This document shows positions 1-9,532 of a stretch of DNA of 64,000 bases, one piece after another. The stretch lies in assembly GCF_014397255.1 (NCBI RefSeq), contig NZ_CP060724.1, forward strand, positions 682,001 through 746,000, read 5' to 3'. Numbering within the stretch: the stretch's first letter is position 1; each line of letters opens with the position of its first letter. The translations under genes and the position numbers were made by a program. The stretch is from Weissella diestrammenae (GTDB lineage Bacteria; Bacillota; Bacilli; Lactobacillales; Lactobacillaceae). The notes beneath the pieces were generated by a model. It did no database searches. It was given only the letters and a program-made list of their open reading frames with translations, and was not told where the DNA came from.

Positions 1-186
1 TGTCTGGTCACCACCGATTGGTGTTCTTTGTTGGATTAAAATGCCGTCAACCCCGTCAAGATCAACTAAAGTATCCGGATGCAATTCAGTATCAATTCGA
101 ACTAATTCCAATTCTGGATGTTGTGCTTGATAAGCATCAAGGGCCTTTTCTTCGTGTGCTTGAACGGAATACAAATGTAATTTCAT
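1..186 (-). CDS. D-2-hydroxyacid dehydrogenase, N-terminal part (cut by window edge)
   Basis: Only the first 62 codons are present; the gene runs off the left edge. The peptide begins MKLHLYSVQAHEEKALDAY and continues with a VDLDGVDGILIQQRTPIG-like stretch, which resembles the first half of the catalytic domain of NAD-dependent D-lactate / D-2-hydroxyisocaproate dehydrogenases. No NAD-binding or catalytic Arg/Glu/His residues are in the visible part, so substrate cannot be judged. The ATG overlaps the stop codon of the aminotransferase upstream (ATGA, 183-186), so the two are probably translationally coupled. An aminotransferase followed by a 2-hydroxyacid dehydrogenase would turn amino acids into 2-oxo acids and then D-hydroxy acids; that is an inference. 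Confidence 0.6.
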   Translation of the reverse strand, partial: MKLHLYSVQAHEEKALDAYQAQHPELELVRIDTELHPDTLVDLDGVDGILIQQRTPIGGDQT

Positions 187-1373
187 GCTTCACCCCTTTT
201 ATTTCGTGTTAAATACGCGGTCAACCGATTCATTGCAAGCTTAATTTGCGGTAACGACGTGGCAAACGACGCACGTAACCAACCATTCCCAGCTGTACCA
301 AAATATGACCCTGGAATGACCCCTACCTTTGCCTGCTCAGCAAGCATTTTTGCCGCCACATTATCATCACGCGGTAAATTAGTCGGTACTTTAAACCATA
401 AGTAAAACGCACCATCTGGTTCCACATATTCTAATTTTAAGGCATCAAAGGTCGCTAACATTACTGATAGCCGTTCTAGATACGCTGCTCTCATTGGTAA
501 ACTATCGTTATACCCTGCCGAACTAAAAGCTTCAGTGGCTGCTGCAACTGCGGCGTTGGTCGGTGTGGTCACTAATAACTGATGAACTTTATCAATTTCA
601 TCAATTAAAATTTTAGGCCCAGCAATCACGCCCAAGCGATAACCGGTCATGGCGTGTGATTTGGAGACACCATTAAAGACGATTGTCTGATTTGGCAAAA
701 CCGTCCCCATCGATGTAAATGCTGTATAGACAATTTCGGAATAAATTTCATCAGAGATAACAATCAAATCTGTTTGTTCAAGAACACTAGCCAACGCTTC
801 CAACTCTTGCTTTTGATACACAACGCCAGTTGGATTGCCTGGCGTTGCAATAATTAACGCTTTGGCTTCTGGATGTGCTGCTAATGTTTGTTGTAATAAA
901 GCTGGCGTCAATTTAAAATCCGTTGCCGACATATCGACCGGAATCACTTTTCCACCAATCATCTCAGTGGTCGCTGCATAAAACGGAAAAGTTGGCATCG
1001 GAATAATGACACTGTCACCAGGGTTGAGCAAGGTTTTTAGTGTCGCATAAATTGCCTCTGTGACACCCACCGTGGCCATAACATCATCTGATGTATACGC
1101 CAACTGATATTTATCACTTAAGTATCGTGCCACATTTTGTCGAAACTGGACCGATCCTCTAGGCTGACCATAATGCGAATCATCTGCTTGGATTGAATTA
1201 ATTGCAGCATTTTTAATATGTTCAGGTGTTGTAAAATCGGGTTCACCGACAGTTAAACGCACTAAACCCTCAATACCACTAATTTCACGTGAAAACCGTA
1301 AAATTTGATTGTCATTCGCATGCCGTACCGCTTGATTTAAACGAGTCAACAAACCTGATTTCAGCTCAATCAT
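183..1373 (-). CDS. PLP-dependent aminotransferase, class I/II (AraT/PatA type)
   Basis: A 396-residue fold-type I aminotransferase that transfers amino groups between an amino acid (probably aromatic or branched) and a 2-oxo acid in the cytoplasm. Visible PLP-site residues are the NPTG motif at 180-183, SDEIYSE near 207-213 (Asp and Tyr contacting the cofactor) and the Schiff-base lysine Lys238 in SKSHAMTGYRLG. Length is normal for PatA/AraT. The substrate cannot be read from sequence; aromatic transaminases of lactic acid bacteria are the closest in style. Its TGA overlaps the ATG of the D-hydroxyacid dehydrogenase by ATGA. Upstream (1374-1459) the sequence is AT-rich with no clear promoter. 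Confidence 0.85.
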   Translation of the reverse strand: MIELKSGLLTRLNQAVRHANDNQILRFSREISGIEGLVRLTVGEPDFTTPEHIKNAAINSIQADDSHYGQPRGSVQFRQNVARYLSDKYQLAYTSDDVMATVGVTEAIYATLKTLLNPGDSVIIPMPTFPFYAATTEMIGGKVIPVDMSATDFKLTPALLQQTLAAHPEAKALIIATPGNPTGVVYQKQELEALASVLEQTDLIVISDEIYSEIVYTAFTSMGTVLPNQTIVFNGVSKSHAMTGYRLGVIAGPKILIDEIDKVHQLLVTTPTNAAVAAATEAFSSAGYNDSLPMRAAYLERLSVMLATFDALKLEYVEPDGAFYLWFKVPTNLPRDDNVAAKMLAEQAKVGVIPGSYFGTAGNGWLRASFATSLPQIKLAMNRLTAYLTRNKRGEA

Positions 1374-1459
1374 TCACATTTACCCCTCATTTTTTCATTT
1401 AATTTTAATTAACATACGCTCTTCAAAGCCAAAATACCAATAATAAGTTCTCCCTACAC

Positions 1460-1486
1460 AAAAAAAGCACCTTCAAACGAAGGTGC
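1460..1486 (-). terminator. Rho-independent terminator of the amino acid permease
   Basis: Perfect 8-bp stem GCACCTTC / GAAGGTGC with a 4-nt loop, followed on the minus strand by a run of seven T. It lies directly after the permease stop codon and separates it from the aminotransferase. Confidence 0.85.
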
Positions 1487-1498
1487 GCTTATCACTTA

Positions 1499-2788
1499 CT
1501 ATTTTGACGCCCATTTATCGAGCAAATAGATTATGCTGCCTAATATAAACATTCCCAGTCCCCAGATAATAATAGTCGGCGTAAAACTTAACATCAGATA
1601 CATCGTGGCAATGAACGCTAAAGTTGGTAACAAGTACCCACCGGGCAATTCGAAATCGTGCGACAAATCTGGTGCACGCCTAAGTTTAATGACTGCTAGA
1701 ATCGTTGGTACATATTGAACGAACGAAGCGAGGACAATCAATTTTACTAAGAAAAGATACCCACCGCTTAATACCATTACAATCGCAATCCCAATTGACA
1801 TCATATTAGCAACCCACGGTGCACCAAAACGATTATGTTTACCAAAAACAGCCGGTAGAAGGTGTTTCTCATTTGATAATGATGCCATCTCAATCGGCGT
1901 ATTAAACGATCCCGCAACAGCCACGCCTAAAATTGAACATACCATGCCAATCAAGATAACAAGTTGCCCAACTGGGCCAAAAATCATTGCGAAAGCTTGA
2001 GCTAAGGGCACCGTTGCATTCGACAGTGCTGATCCCATAATACCAATCACTACAAATTGGACTGCTAAGTATAGCAGTGTCACTACCGCCATGATTAACA
2101 TCAGGGCTCGCGGCAAATTTCTTTTTGAATCATGCATTTCGCGTGCAGCAATTGGTAAAAAATTGAAGCCCGTAAAGATATAAAAGATAACGCCGAAAGC
2201 ACTTGTAAACGCAGCTACTAGATTTGCCTGCGTGTGAATGGTCGTTGGTAGATTCAGAGCTAGATTCCCTGAGTGAAAGAAAAATGCACCGACTATCACG
2301 AAACCAACTAGGACGCTCAATTTTGCGACGGTCGCAAAATCATCCAGCATAGCCATGAAACGGACGCCGAAAAAATTTGCGATTCCCAAAATTAACAACA
2401 AACTAACCGCAACACTATTAAAAATAAGCGACTGCCTAAGCAGTGGTAATGCCATCTTTAGTGCTGTTAACAACGCGCATATCTCAGCGCTTAATGTAAT
2501 AACACCTAATAACCAACCAAACCAACCCACTTGAAAGCCCCAAAACCGACCAAATGCCAGGTTAGCATAGACCCATGCGCCACCATCTTCAGAAACTTTA
2601 GCGCTCATCACAGCATAATTTAATGCAATTAAACAAACAACCAGTCCCGCAGCAAAAATGACCAACAAACTTAATAACCCTAATTCATGGTATATCTGTC
2701 CGGGCAGGAGAAAAATACCTGAACCAATAATGCTATTAATACCCAATAAGAAAACCGCAAAAAAAGAGAGTTGTTTGGTCTGTTGCAT
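1499..2788 (-). CDS. APC-family amino acid permease
   Basis: A polytopic membrane protein of 429 residues with about 12 hydrophobic segments and the APC signature near the N-terminus (GINSIIGSGIFLLPG, TM1 with its broken helix). It probably moves an amino acid with H+ or by exchange; substrate is not deducible. I chose the ATG at 2788 (MQQTKQ) because AAAGGAA lies about 9 bases upstream; a longer frame to 2821 lacks such a site. It is downstream of, and same-strand with, the frameshifted organophosphate transporter (gap 89 bases, no terminator seen), and ends at its own terminator. Confidence 0.85.
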   Translation of the reverse strand: MQQTKQLSFFAVFLLGINSIIGSGIFLLPGQIYHELGLLSLLVIFAAGLVVCLIALNYAVMSAKVSEDGGAWVYANLAFGRFWGFQVGWFGWLLGVITLSAEICALLTALKMALPLLRQSLIFNSVAVSLLLILGIANFFGVRFMAMLDDFATVAKLSVLVGFVIVGAFFFHSGNLALNLPTTIHTQANLVAAFTSAFGVIFYIFTGFNFLPIAAREMHDSKRNLPRALMLIMAVVTLLYLAVQFVVIGIMGSALSNATVPLAQAFAMIFGPVGQLVILIGMVCSILGVAVAGSFNTPIEMASLSNEKHLLPAVFGKHNRFGAPWVANMMSIGIAIVMVLSGGYLFLVKLIVLASFVQYVPTILAVIKLRRAPDLSHDFELPGGYLLPTLAFIATMYLMLSFTPTIIIWGLGMFILGSIIYLLDKWASK

Positions 2789-2877
2789 ATAACGTATTCC
2801 TTTCATAATAACGCATAACAATGCGTCGATGCGTTCGTTAAATTATTTACTCCTACGGGCCCGCCAATTACGTCTGC

Positions 2878-4277
2878 TTAATCAATGGGTGCTACCTGTT
2901 TTGACTGCACCCTGATTTTTCGTTCTTCAGCCATCGCAACAAAAATTAACATAACCGCTGCAATCACAAGTGCGGCATACATAACAACGAAAGTTGACTG
3001 CCATCCATGCAAAACGGTCCCAAAAACACGCAATCCTGACGCCTTAGGATCAGCAATATAACCCAAACCAACTTTGGCTAATGAATCACCAAATAGATAG
3101 GCAAAAGTTCCGGTTAATCCGTTGGCAACTGACAATGCTTGCTTTGGAACGAAGCCAACTACAGAGACACCAATTAGCAATTGTGGGCCAAACACAAGCC
3201 AACCCATAATAGATAATGATGTAAATAATGTTGTTTGACTATATGCCGTTGTATACATGTGTAACACAAAGAATTGGAGAAAAATTGAAATTAACGCAAC
3301 CGCAATTCGACGGCCTTTCAATAAATCAGATAACCATCCCCATGACAACGAGCCAATCAAGGCACCCATTTCAAAATAAAAAATAGTTGATACAGCCGCA
3401 TTATTACTCATGTGCAAAGCCTGGACTGTGTAGAGTGGTGCCCAATTATCAATCCCAATTCGAACGATATAGACAAAGACATTTGCAATAGACAAAATCC
3501 ATACCCATGGGTTTTTAAGCACAAAGGCTTTCAATATTTCTCGTTTCGTCATTTGTTCCGCTTGTTGGTTTTCAAGCGATTCAGTTTCACTAAAAATCGT
3601 AGCAGCTGAATCCCAGCCCATTTCTTCTGGTTCATCATGCCCAATAAAGAGACCAGCAACACCAATGATTACAACAATCAATGCTGGAAAGATAAACATA
3701 CCAGCCACGTTACCATGAAATAGGTGATTGGCACCCCATAAAGCAATTAATCCGGCTAGTCCGCCACCAATATTATGGGACGTATTCCAAAATCCTAACC
3801 AACGGCCGCGCTTCGTTTGTGGTGTCCAACGAGAAATCGTTGAATACGATGCTGGGCCCCAGGCGATTGGAACAAACCATTCAATCCCCATAGAGCTAAT
3901 AAAATACCAGTCGTTGCATTTTGGGTGAGTAAAGCAATTCCAAACAATAACGACAAAAAAGCAGAAACTAATAGGAAAAATGAAATCATACGTTTAGCAT
4001 TATGGCCATCGACAAATGTTGACATTAAGGTTTTCCCAATGCCGTAAGTAATCGAAAACGCTAAGCCAATGATTCCAATTTGTGTGGTTGTTAACACCCC
4101 ACCTTCGACTAATATTGGCGTAGCCGCCTTTAAATTATTCCGAACCAAATACATACCTAAATAAACAAAGAATACAACACCAAAGGCTTTGATAAATTGC
4201 TTAAACCACGCTGATCGTTCTTCAGAAATCGTGATATCCAGTCGCACTGGATGCCGTAGCATAAAAAAATTCTTCAT
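2878..4277 (-). pseudogene. OPA/MFS organophosphate transporter (GlpT/UhpT-like), single-base frameshift
   Basis: Two overlapping frames together make one major-facilitator protein of the organophosphate:phosphate antiporter type. The first frame (start 4277, SD AGGAG) gives MKNFF...GLNGLFQSPGA and then runs into unrelated residues. The second resumes with GPASYSTISRWTP and continues to a normal C-terminus at 2878. The break is at the C4 tract 3857-3860 (G4 on the coding strand). One extra G would give SPGGPAS, and the span would become 1401 bases (466 residues), a normal family length. So either a true one-base deletion or an under-called homopolymer. A strong cre site lies upstream (4382-4397). 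If functional, it would take up a sugar phosphate or glycerol phosphate. Confidence 0.8.
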
Positions 4278-4381
4278 CGTCCTGATTCTCCTAAAATAAG
4301 CTAACTTTTATCCATTAAGTTGCCAAGGATTTTTAAAGGGATTGATTAGACCTTTACCTAAATCAGATCGTCGTACAACTT

Positions 4382-4397
4382 ATGCAAGCGCTTACAT
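4382..4397 (-). promoter_or_regulatory. cre site (CcpA) upstream of the organophosphate transporter
   Basis: ATGCAAGCGCTTACAT carries the AAGCGCTT palindromic core and matches the catabolite-responsive element consensus on both strands. It is about 105 bases before the transporter start, where CcpA would repress by blocking or interfering with transcription. A promoter could not be fixed confidently; TATCAT just upstream on the minus strand is a possible -10. Confidence 0.75.
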
Positions 4398-4518
4398 AAT
4401 GATACCACATTTTGTGAGCACCATTTATTTTGTATTTTTTTATTGTCATCAAATTAATCCAATTATTCGTGCTTAAATAAGCCATTAACTTTCACCAACA
4501 CAACTAAAAAAACCACAA

Positions 4519-4547
4519 AAAAAGCCACGTAGCCGTGACTTTTTTAT
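4519..4547 (-). terminator. Terminator of the xylAB transcript
   Basis: Stem AGTCACG / CGTGGCT (one G-U pair) with loop around CTA, followed on the minus strand by seven T. It lies immediately downstream of xylB. The other strand also has a T-run, so it may work in both directions. Confidence 0.8.
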
Positions 4548-4548
4548 T

Positions 4549-6051
4549 TTATGAGCGACGATATGCCATCAAATCATGTGATAGCTCAGCAGTTGCTGGA
4601 TAAACTTCACGATACGTTTGATATACTTGACGATATTTTGCGACATTTTCAGCAATTGGCGTGTATTCTTTTCCAAATGAAGCAAAGTTTTCTGCAGCAT
4701 CTTGCACTGATGCAAACCAACCAAGTCCAACTGCTGCTAGAATTGCGGCTCCCATTCCAGGCCCCTGTTCATTTTCCAAAACAACAACCTTTTTGTTAAA
4801 GATATCCGCTTGAATCTGCAACCACAAAGGTGACTTAGCCCCACCACCAGAAGCAATCACAGTGTCAAATTTTGCACCAGCATTTTCATATATTTCAAAA
4901 ATATCCTTAAATGAGAAAATGATACCTTCTAATACTGACCGAACAAAATCATGGCGCTTATGCATTGAATCAATGCCAATCCATGCCCCACGAATATCAC
5001 CATCAGCGTATGGTGTCCGTTCACCAACTATATATGGTGTAAATAAAAGGCCATTAGCACCAACACTTGACTTTGAAGCTGTCGCCACAAATGGCGTAAA
5101 ATCCTCTTCCGGCGCAAAAGTTGACTTAAACCAGTTCAAAGAATGCCCAGCTGAAAGCGTGACCCCCATTGAATAGAATTTATTTGGAATAGCATGATTA
5201 AAGAAATGAATTTTTCCTTGATAATCAACATCAGCATTATCTTCATACTTCAACACAACACCAGAAGTTCCAATTGAAGACCAAACCATATTTGGCTTTA
5301 AGATGGCAGAACCAATCGCACCAGCTGCATTGTCAGCGGCACCCCCAAAGACCTTGGTCTCAGTCGTTAGTCCTGAAAACAAAGCATATGATTGTGAGAT
5401 ATTCCCGGCATAGTCAATACCTTGAATAATCTCAGGGAAAAATGAAGCTGGTAAATCAAACGCTTCTTGAATTTCTTTTGACCATGTCCCCGCAGCAACA
5501 TCCATCGCCACGGTTCCAGCTGCATCAGAAATTTCCATCGCCAGCTTACCAGTCATCCGATACCGAACATAATCTTTTGGTGTCACAAATGTGCTGGCTT
5601 GCGCAAAGATCTCTGGTTCATTTTCTTTAACCCACAAAATTTTAGGTAAAGTGAACCCTTCTAGCGCTTTATTACGTGTCACTTGGATAAATTCATCCCC
5701 CAAGGTCTCCGCGATTTCTTTAGTTTGTGGCGTTGTTCGCGTATCATTCCACAAAATTGCTGGTCGCAACACTTGCTTATTTTCGTCTAACAATACCAGA
5801 CCATGCATTTGACCAGAATACGAAATACCCTTAATGTCTTCCGCCTTTAGACCATCATTTAAAATTAATTTGACAATCGCCACGGTTGTGCCATTCACCC
5901 AGTCTTCTGGATTCTGTTCTGAATAACCTGGCTTTGGTTGTGATAATGGATAATCAAATGATTCTTGTGCCACAATTTGACCTGAACGATCAACAGCCGA
6001 AACTTTAACGGCCGACGTTCCCAAATCTACTCCTAATACAACTTCACTCAT
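4549..6051 (-). CDS. xylB: Xylulokinase
   Basis: A 500-residue FGGY-family carbohydrate kinase that phosphorylates D-xylulose to D-xylulose 5-phosphate with ATP, feeding the phosphoketolase pathway of heterofermenters. The N-terminal phosphate-binding motif is [10 protein letters not shown] (7-16). SGQMHGLV near residue 81 is the substrate-side motif typical of xylulokinases. [11 protein letters not shown] near 400 is the C-terminal adenosine motif. Length is typical. The start at 6051 has AAAGGA about 10 bases upstream. It follows xylA by 106 bases that hold an imperfect hairpin, so it is the second gene of a xylAB transcript. Confidence 0.95.
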   Translation of the reverse strand: MSEVVLGVDLGTSAVKVSAVDRSGQIVAQESFDYPLSQPKPGYSEQNPEDWVNGTTVAIVKLILNDGLKAEDIKGISYSGQMHGLVLLDENKQVLRPAILWNDTRTTPQTKEIAETLGDEFIQVTRNKALEGFTLPKILWVKENEPEIFAQASTFVTPKDYVRYRMTGKLAMEISDAAGTVAMDVAAGTWSKEIQEAFDLPASFFPEIIQGIDYAGNISQSYALFSGLTTETKVFGGAADNAAGAIGSAILKPNMVWSSIGTSGVVLKYEDNADVDYQGKIHFFNHAIPNKFYSMGVTLSAGHSLNWFKSTFAPEEDFTPFVATASKSSVGANGLLFTPYIVGERTPYADGDIRGAWIGIDSMHKRHDFVRSVLEGIIFSFKDIFEIYENAGAKFDTVIASGGGAKSPLWLQIQADIFNKKVVVLENEQGPGMGAAILAAVGLGWFASVQDAAENFASFGKEYTPIAENVAKYRQVYQTYREVYPATAELSHDLMAYRRS

Positions 6052-6092
6052 ATGCTTTATGTCCTTTGTCTATTTTTTTATCCCAATTAAAA

Positions 6093-6126
6093 CAAGGACT
6101 GAGCTAGATAAGTAGCCCAGCCCTTG
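6093..6126 (-). terminator. Imperfect hairpin between xylA and xylB (attenuator or processing stem)
   Basis: A 13-bp stem with two A-C mismatches (CAAGGACTGAGCT against AGCCCAGCCCTTG), followed on the minus strand by only four T. It is weaker than the terminator after xylB, so it more likely reduces xylB relative to xylA or protects the xylA 3' end than ends transcription fully. Confidence 0.5.
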
Positions 6127-6157
6127 CTGTATTATTGACACTAATCAGCGTTTAGAA

Positions 6158-7543
6158 TTACTTGTTAAAAGTTGATCCCAAAACTGAGTAGATGTAGTTA
6201 TTCAAAGTTGCTTTGATAGCTTCCAATCGTCCTGACTTAACAGTCGCAAAGATTTCATCACTCGTCTTGTTTAAGATATAGTTCTCAAAGTCAGCAAAGT
6301 TTGCCTTACCAGCTTCAAAGTCAGCACCGATACCTGAATCAAATGATGAGTAACGATCCTTATAGATATTCTCTAAGAAATTGTCTTCAATCATCTTAGT
6401 TGCGACACGGAATCCGGCTGCGTAAACATCCATTCCTGCCATGTGGGCATAGAACAAATCTTCAGGCTTAAATGATGCACGACGAACCTTCGAGTCAAAG
6501 TTCAAACCACCAGTTGGCAAACCACCATTCTTAATGAATTCGTACATGACCAATGTGGCTTCGTAAATATCATTAGGGAATTCATCAATATCCCAACCAG
6601 TTTGCTTGTCACCCATATTGGCATCCAATGATCCCAACAAACCAGCTTCACGTGCAAAGCGCGCTTCGTGCTCATAAGTGTGACCTGCTAAGTAAGCGTG
6701 GTTTCCTTCTAAGTTCAACTTAAAGTCATCTTGCAAACCATACGTGTACAAGAAGGCAATCGTTGTTTGTACGTCAGTATCATATTGGTGAGCAGTTGGT
6801 TCCTTTGGCTTTGGCTCCAACAAGAATTGACCAGTATAACCAATTTCATTTGCGTACGCCTTAGCCATCTTGAAGAAGGCTGCGATATGATCTAGCTCAC
6901 GCTTGGTATCAGTATTCAACAATGATTCGTAACCTTCACGTCCACCCCAGAATACATATGATTCTGAGTTCAAACGCTTAGCAATTTCAAGTGAGTGCTT
7001 GATTTGAGCACCAGCATAAGCAAATACGTCTGCGAATGGTGTGGTTGCGCCACCAGCCAAGAAACGCTTATTAGTGAACAATGAAGATGTGTTCCAAAGC
7101 AATTTCTTACCAGTCCGCTTCATCTCAGCTTCGATTAAGTCAACAACGGCATCCAAATTTGCATTTGTTTCGGCCAATGTCTTTCCTTCAGGTGCCAAAT
7201 CACGATCGTGGAATGCAAAGTATTCTACGCCCAACTTGTCCATAAATTCAAACATGTACTTAACCTTTGACTTGGCATGCTCCAAGTCAGACATATCATC
7301 TTCACCGTTTACATCCCAAGGACGTTCAGCAGTTCCGTCACCAAATGGGTCAACCATACGTTGATCCATTGTATGCCAGTAAGCAACTGAGAACTTCAAC
7401 CAGTCCTTCATTGACTTAGTTTCACCATTAATTGTGAACTTCTCTTCTGGATTATAGAAATTGAAGCCTTTTGAAGCTTCGAAATCTAATCCTTTTGCAC
7501 CACCAATAAATTCTACCTTAGGAAAGTCGAATAATTCTGACAT
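6158..7543 (-). CDS. xylA: Xylose isomerase
   Basis: A 461-residue metal-dependent isomerase converting D-xylose to D-xylulose in the cytoplasm. It shows the two family signatures: [15 protein letters not shown] (metal-binding Glu, near 246-260) and [17 protein letters not shown] (metal-binding region, near 294-310). [10 protein letters not shown] and HDRDLAPEG (catalytic His/Asp) are also present. Length fits the class II (longer) enzymes. I chose ATG 7543 (MSELFD) because GGAGG lies 8 bases upstream; a longer frame to 7558 would include the SD itself. First gene of the xylAB unit, preceded by a clear promoter and XylR-type operator. Confidence 0.96.
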   Translation of the reverse strand: MSELFDFPKVEFIGGAKGLDFEASKGFNFYNPEEKFTINGETKSMKDWLKFSVAYWHTMDQRMVDPFGDGTAERPWDVNGEDDMSDLEHAKSKVKYMFEFMDKLGVEYFAFHDRDLAPEGKTLAETNANLDAVVDLIEAEMKRTGKKLLWNTSSLFTNKRFLAGGATTPFADVFAYAGAQIKHSLEIAKRLNSESYVFWGGREGYESLLNTDTKRELDHIAAFFKMAKAYANEIGYTGQFLLEPKPKEPTAHQYDTDVQTTIAFLYTYGLQDDFKLNLEGNHAYLAGHTYEHEARFAREAGLLGSLDANMGDKQTGWDIDEFPNDIYEATLVMYEFIKNGGLPTGGLNFDSKVRRASFKPEDLFYAHMAGMDVYAAGFRVATKMIEDNFLENIYKDRYSSFDSGIGADFEAGKANFADFENYILNKTSDEIFATVKSGRLEAIKATLNNYIYSVLGSTFNK

Positions 7544-7586
7544 GTTGTCATCCTCCAAATTTTGATTACATCAAGTTTATTGTATG

Positions 7587-7602
7587 CGCTAAAAATTTAG
7601 CG
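7587..7602 (-). promoter_or_regulatory. Perfect inverted repeat in the xylA leader
   Basis: CGCTAAA-AA-TTTAGCG, a perfect 7+2+7 inverted repeat between the operator and the xylA SD. It would form a small hairpin in the mRNA leader. The overlapping stretch 7581-7594 also looks like a degenerate cre (two mismatches). Role not known. Confidence 0.45.
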
Positions 7603-7603
7603 T

Positions 7604-7632
7604 TTAGTTGGTTGGTTTATGCAAACAACTAA
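7604..7632 (-). promoter_or_regulatory. XylR operator candidate (xylO) for xylAB
   Basis: Inverted repeat with arms TTAGTTG (7604-7610) and CAACTAA (7626-7632), extended inside by TTT / AAA. This resembles the TTAGTTTGTT-type arms of Bacillus and Lactobacillus xyl operators. It lies just downstream of the -10 box of the xylA promoter, where bound repressor would block transcription. Confidence 0.75.
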
Positions 7633-7644
7633 CTTACAAAACCT

Positions 7645-7673
7645 ATTATAAACAGGTCATTTTTAGTTTGCAA
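7645..7673 (-). promoter_or_regulatory. xylAB promoter
   Basis: On the minus strand: -35 TTGCAA, a 17-base spacer, -10 TATAAT (7650-7645). The start site would fall at about 7638, directly in front of the xylO-like palindrome. The leader to xylA is roughly 95 bases. Confidence 0.8.
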
Positions 7674-7783
7674 CCCTTTTCAGTAATTAATTCCTTTTTT
7701 TCTAATTTTTTTGATGGTCAAAATCACTTTTCGTGCGCATAAATCCCCTTATATCCTTGCATTCACAGCAAATATGCGCAGAC

Positions 7784-7812
7784 AAAAAGCACCGTCCCTA
7801 AGGGCGATGCTT
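7784..7812 (-). terminator. Terminator of the xyloside/xylose symporter gene
   Basis: Stem AGCAUCGCCC / GGGACGGUGCU with one mismatch and G-U pairs, loop UUA, followed on the minus strand by five T. It separates the symporter transcript from xylAB, which therefore has its own promoter. Confidence 0.75.
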
Positions 7813-7837
7813 GCTTACTGTCAATGATAAATTAGTC

Positions 7838-9280
7838 TTATGCCTCGTGCGAAGCAGCCAATTCTTCGTTCATTTCCTTGACCTTTGCATCAGTCAAAGG
7901 ATAGATTGCCATGATCAAACCAGCAACAATTGACAATGCAATTGGTGCCCAAATCATTGAGATCTCAATTCCAGTCAATGCTGAAGTCATTTGTACCTTT
8001 GCTTGTCCATTAAAGTGAGTTGCTGCAAGAATGAATCCTGGCAAAATACCACCCAAAGCCAAACCAATCTTGAAGAACAATCCCATGATGGCATTAATAA
8101 TCCCTGCCACACGCTTCTTTGACGTGTATTCACCATAGGTAACAACTTCAGGCACCATTGACCACATAAATCCAGTTGCTGAAGTCAATCCCCACTGTTG
8201 TAGGAAACGACCAACATAACCAACCGCAATGTTATCTGGTGTCTTTGTCCAGTACCACAAAATCAATTGACCAACGATAAAGATCCCGATAAATGTAAAG
8301 AAGAAACCTTTCTTTCCCAAGACATCACGCAACTTAGGCCAGAGGAATACCAAGAAAATACCTGGAATTGAACCAATCAACCCAATTGATGCCATCCATT
8401 CTTGATGCCCAATTGAAGTCTGCATGAAGTATGGCCAAACTGTATTACCAAAGAACATAAACGTGAAGGCAACCAAGAAGAACAGACCAAGAATCTGTAA
8501 AGCCTTATTTGAAGCAAATTCTTTAAATAAATCAGAGAACTTAACTGAATGTGATTCTTCAGCCGTCGGAACAACACGTTCTTTAATCCCAAAGTATGTG
8601 ATCATCAATGCGATGAACCCAAGGACCATATAAACGCCGTAGACTTTGAACCAAGCCGTTTGAGCAGAAGCAATCCCATAGTTTCCTAGCTTTAACTTCA
8701 AACCAAACAGTCCAGTATCAGTCAATTTGGCATTTGGTGATGCTAATTGAACAAACAATGGGAACAACGTATATACTAACAAGTTAGCTGTATTAGCCAA
8801 TGTCATTCGAACAGTTGTTAAACTTGCAATTTCATCATTATCACGCGTCAATGATGCAGAGATTGAACCGTATGGAATATTAACAAATGAATAAACCATA
8901 GCCGTTGCCATATAAGATACTGTGGCGTAAATCACATTGCCCTTAGCAAAATCTAATGGTAGAAATAGCATGGCAGCTAAAATTGTCAATGGAATACCAA
9001 ACCAAATCAGGTAAGGTCGATACTTACCATTCTTTGGTGATGACTTATCAACGATAGTTCCAACAAATGGATCCCAGAAAACATTAATCCAACGAACTAC
9101 CAAGAAAATAGTAGCACCTGCAGCTGCAGAAATCGCGTTAATATTGGTCATGTAGAACAATAAGAACCCGCCGACAGTACCGAAAACAAGGTTTTGGGCA
9201 AAATCACCCAAACCATAAGCGACTTTCTCACCAAAAGAAATTTTAGCGAATTCGTCTTGCTTTTGAACGTTTGCGTCCAT
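7838..9280 (-). CDS. GPH-family glycoside:cation symporter (XylP/XynT-like)
   Basis: A 480-residue membrane transporter of the glycoside-pentoside-hexuronide family with 12 predicted helices. N-terminal KISFGEKVAYGLGDFAQN and YRPYLIWFGIP are typical of the family. It should co-transport a pentose or xyloside with H+ or Na+. The context (xylAB downstream, xylR upstream and divergent) points to xylose or a xyloside such as isoprimeverose; which one is not decidable. The ATG at 9280 (MDANVQ) is supported by AAAGGAG 8 bases upstream; upstream codons to 9364 have no SD. Confidence 0.88.
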   Translation of the reverse strand: MDANVQKQDEFAKISFGEKVAYGLGDFAQNLVFGTVGGFLLFYMTNINAISAAAGATIFLVVRWINVFWDPFVGTIVDKSSPKNGKYRPYLIWFGIPLTILAAMLFLPLDFAKGNVIYATVSYMATAMVYSFVNIPYGSISASLTRDNDEIASLTTVRMTLANTANLLVYTLFPLFVQLASPNAKLTDTGLFGLKLKLGNYGIASAQTAWFKVYGVYMVLGFIALMITYFGIKERVVPTAEESHSVKFSDLFKEFASNKALQILGLFFLVAFTFMFFGNTVWPYFMQTSIGHQEWMASIGLIGSIPGIFLVFLWPKLRDVLGKKGFFFTFIGIFIVGQLILWYWTKTPDNIAVGYVGRFLQQWGLTSATGFMWSMVPEVVTYGEYTSKKRVAGIINAIMGLFFKIGLALGGILPGFILAATHFNGQAKVQMTSALTGIEISMIWAPIALSIVAGLIMAIYPLTDAKVKEMNEELAASHEA

Positions 9281-9378
9281 AATAGAGACTCCTTTTAAAA
9301 TTGACATAAATAGATAAATTGCATATGAATGATAATCAGTCGCAAAAAATGTAACCGCGTTCATCGTTCATGGGCTTG

Positions 9379-9407
9379 ATTGTATCACGGTTAGTTTTGT
9401 CAAGCAA
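9379..9407 (-). promoter_or_regulatory. Promoter of the xyloside/xylose symporter gene, with half-conserved operator
   Basis: Minus strand -35 TTGCTT (9407-9402), 17-base spacer, -10 TACAAT (9384-9379). A degenerate xylO-like element (TTAGTT 9391-9396 and AACTA 9406-9410) overlaps the -35 and spacer, so XylR could also act here. The operator match is much weaker than the one before xylA. Confidence 0.6.
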
Positions 9408-9532
9408 CTATCTAGGGATGCCTAAATTTAGACGTTTTTATGAATATTTATTAAAATTGACATGCACTCAACTAGACGAACTCTTAATAAACCGTTATTA
9501 TTAATATATTAAATCGTTTAAAATAAATATTT

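Noticed and set aside
1282-1297. parS-like AATTTCACGTGAAAAC in the aminotransferase gene
   Set aside because: Only 12 of 16 bases match; both outer arms lack the G and C that ParB needs, and the codons explain it.
9457-9485. TTGACA at 9461 as promoter for a short RNA ending at the orphan terminator
   Set aside because: No acceptable -10 box at 16-18 bases; kept only as an open question in the findings.
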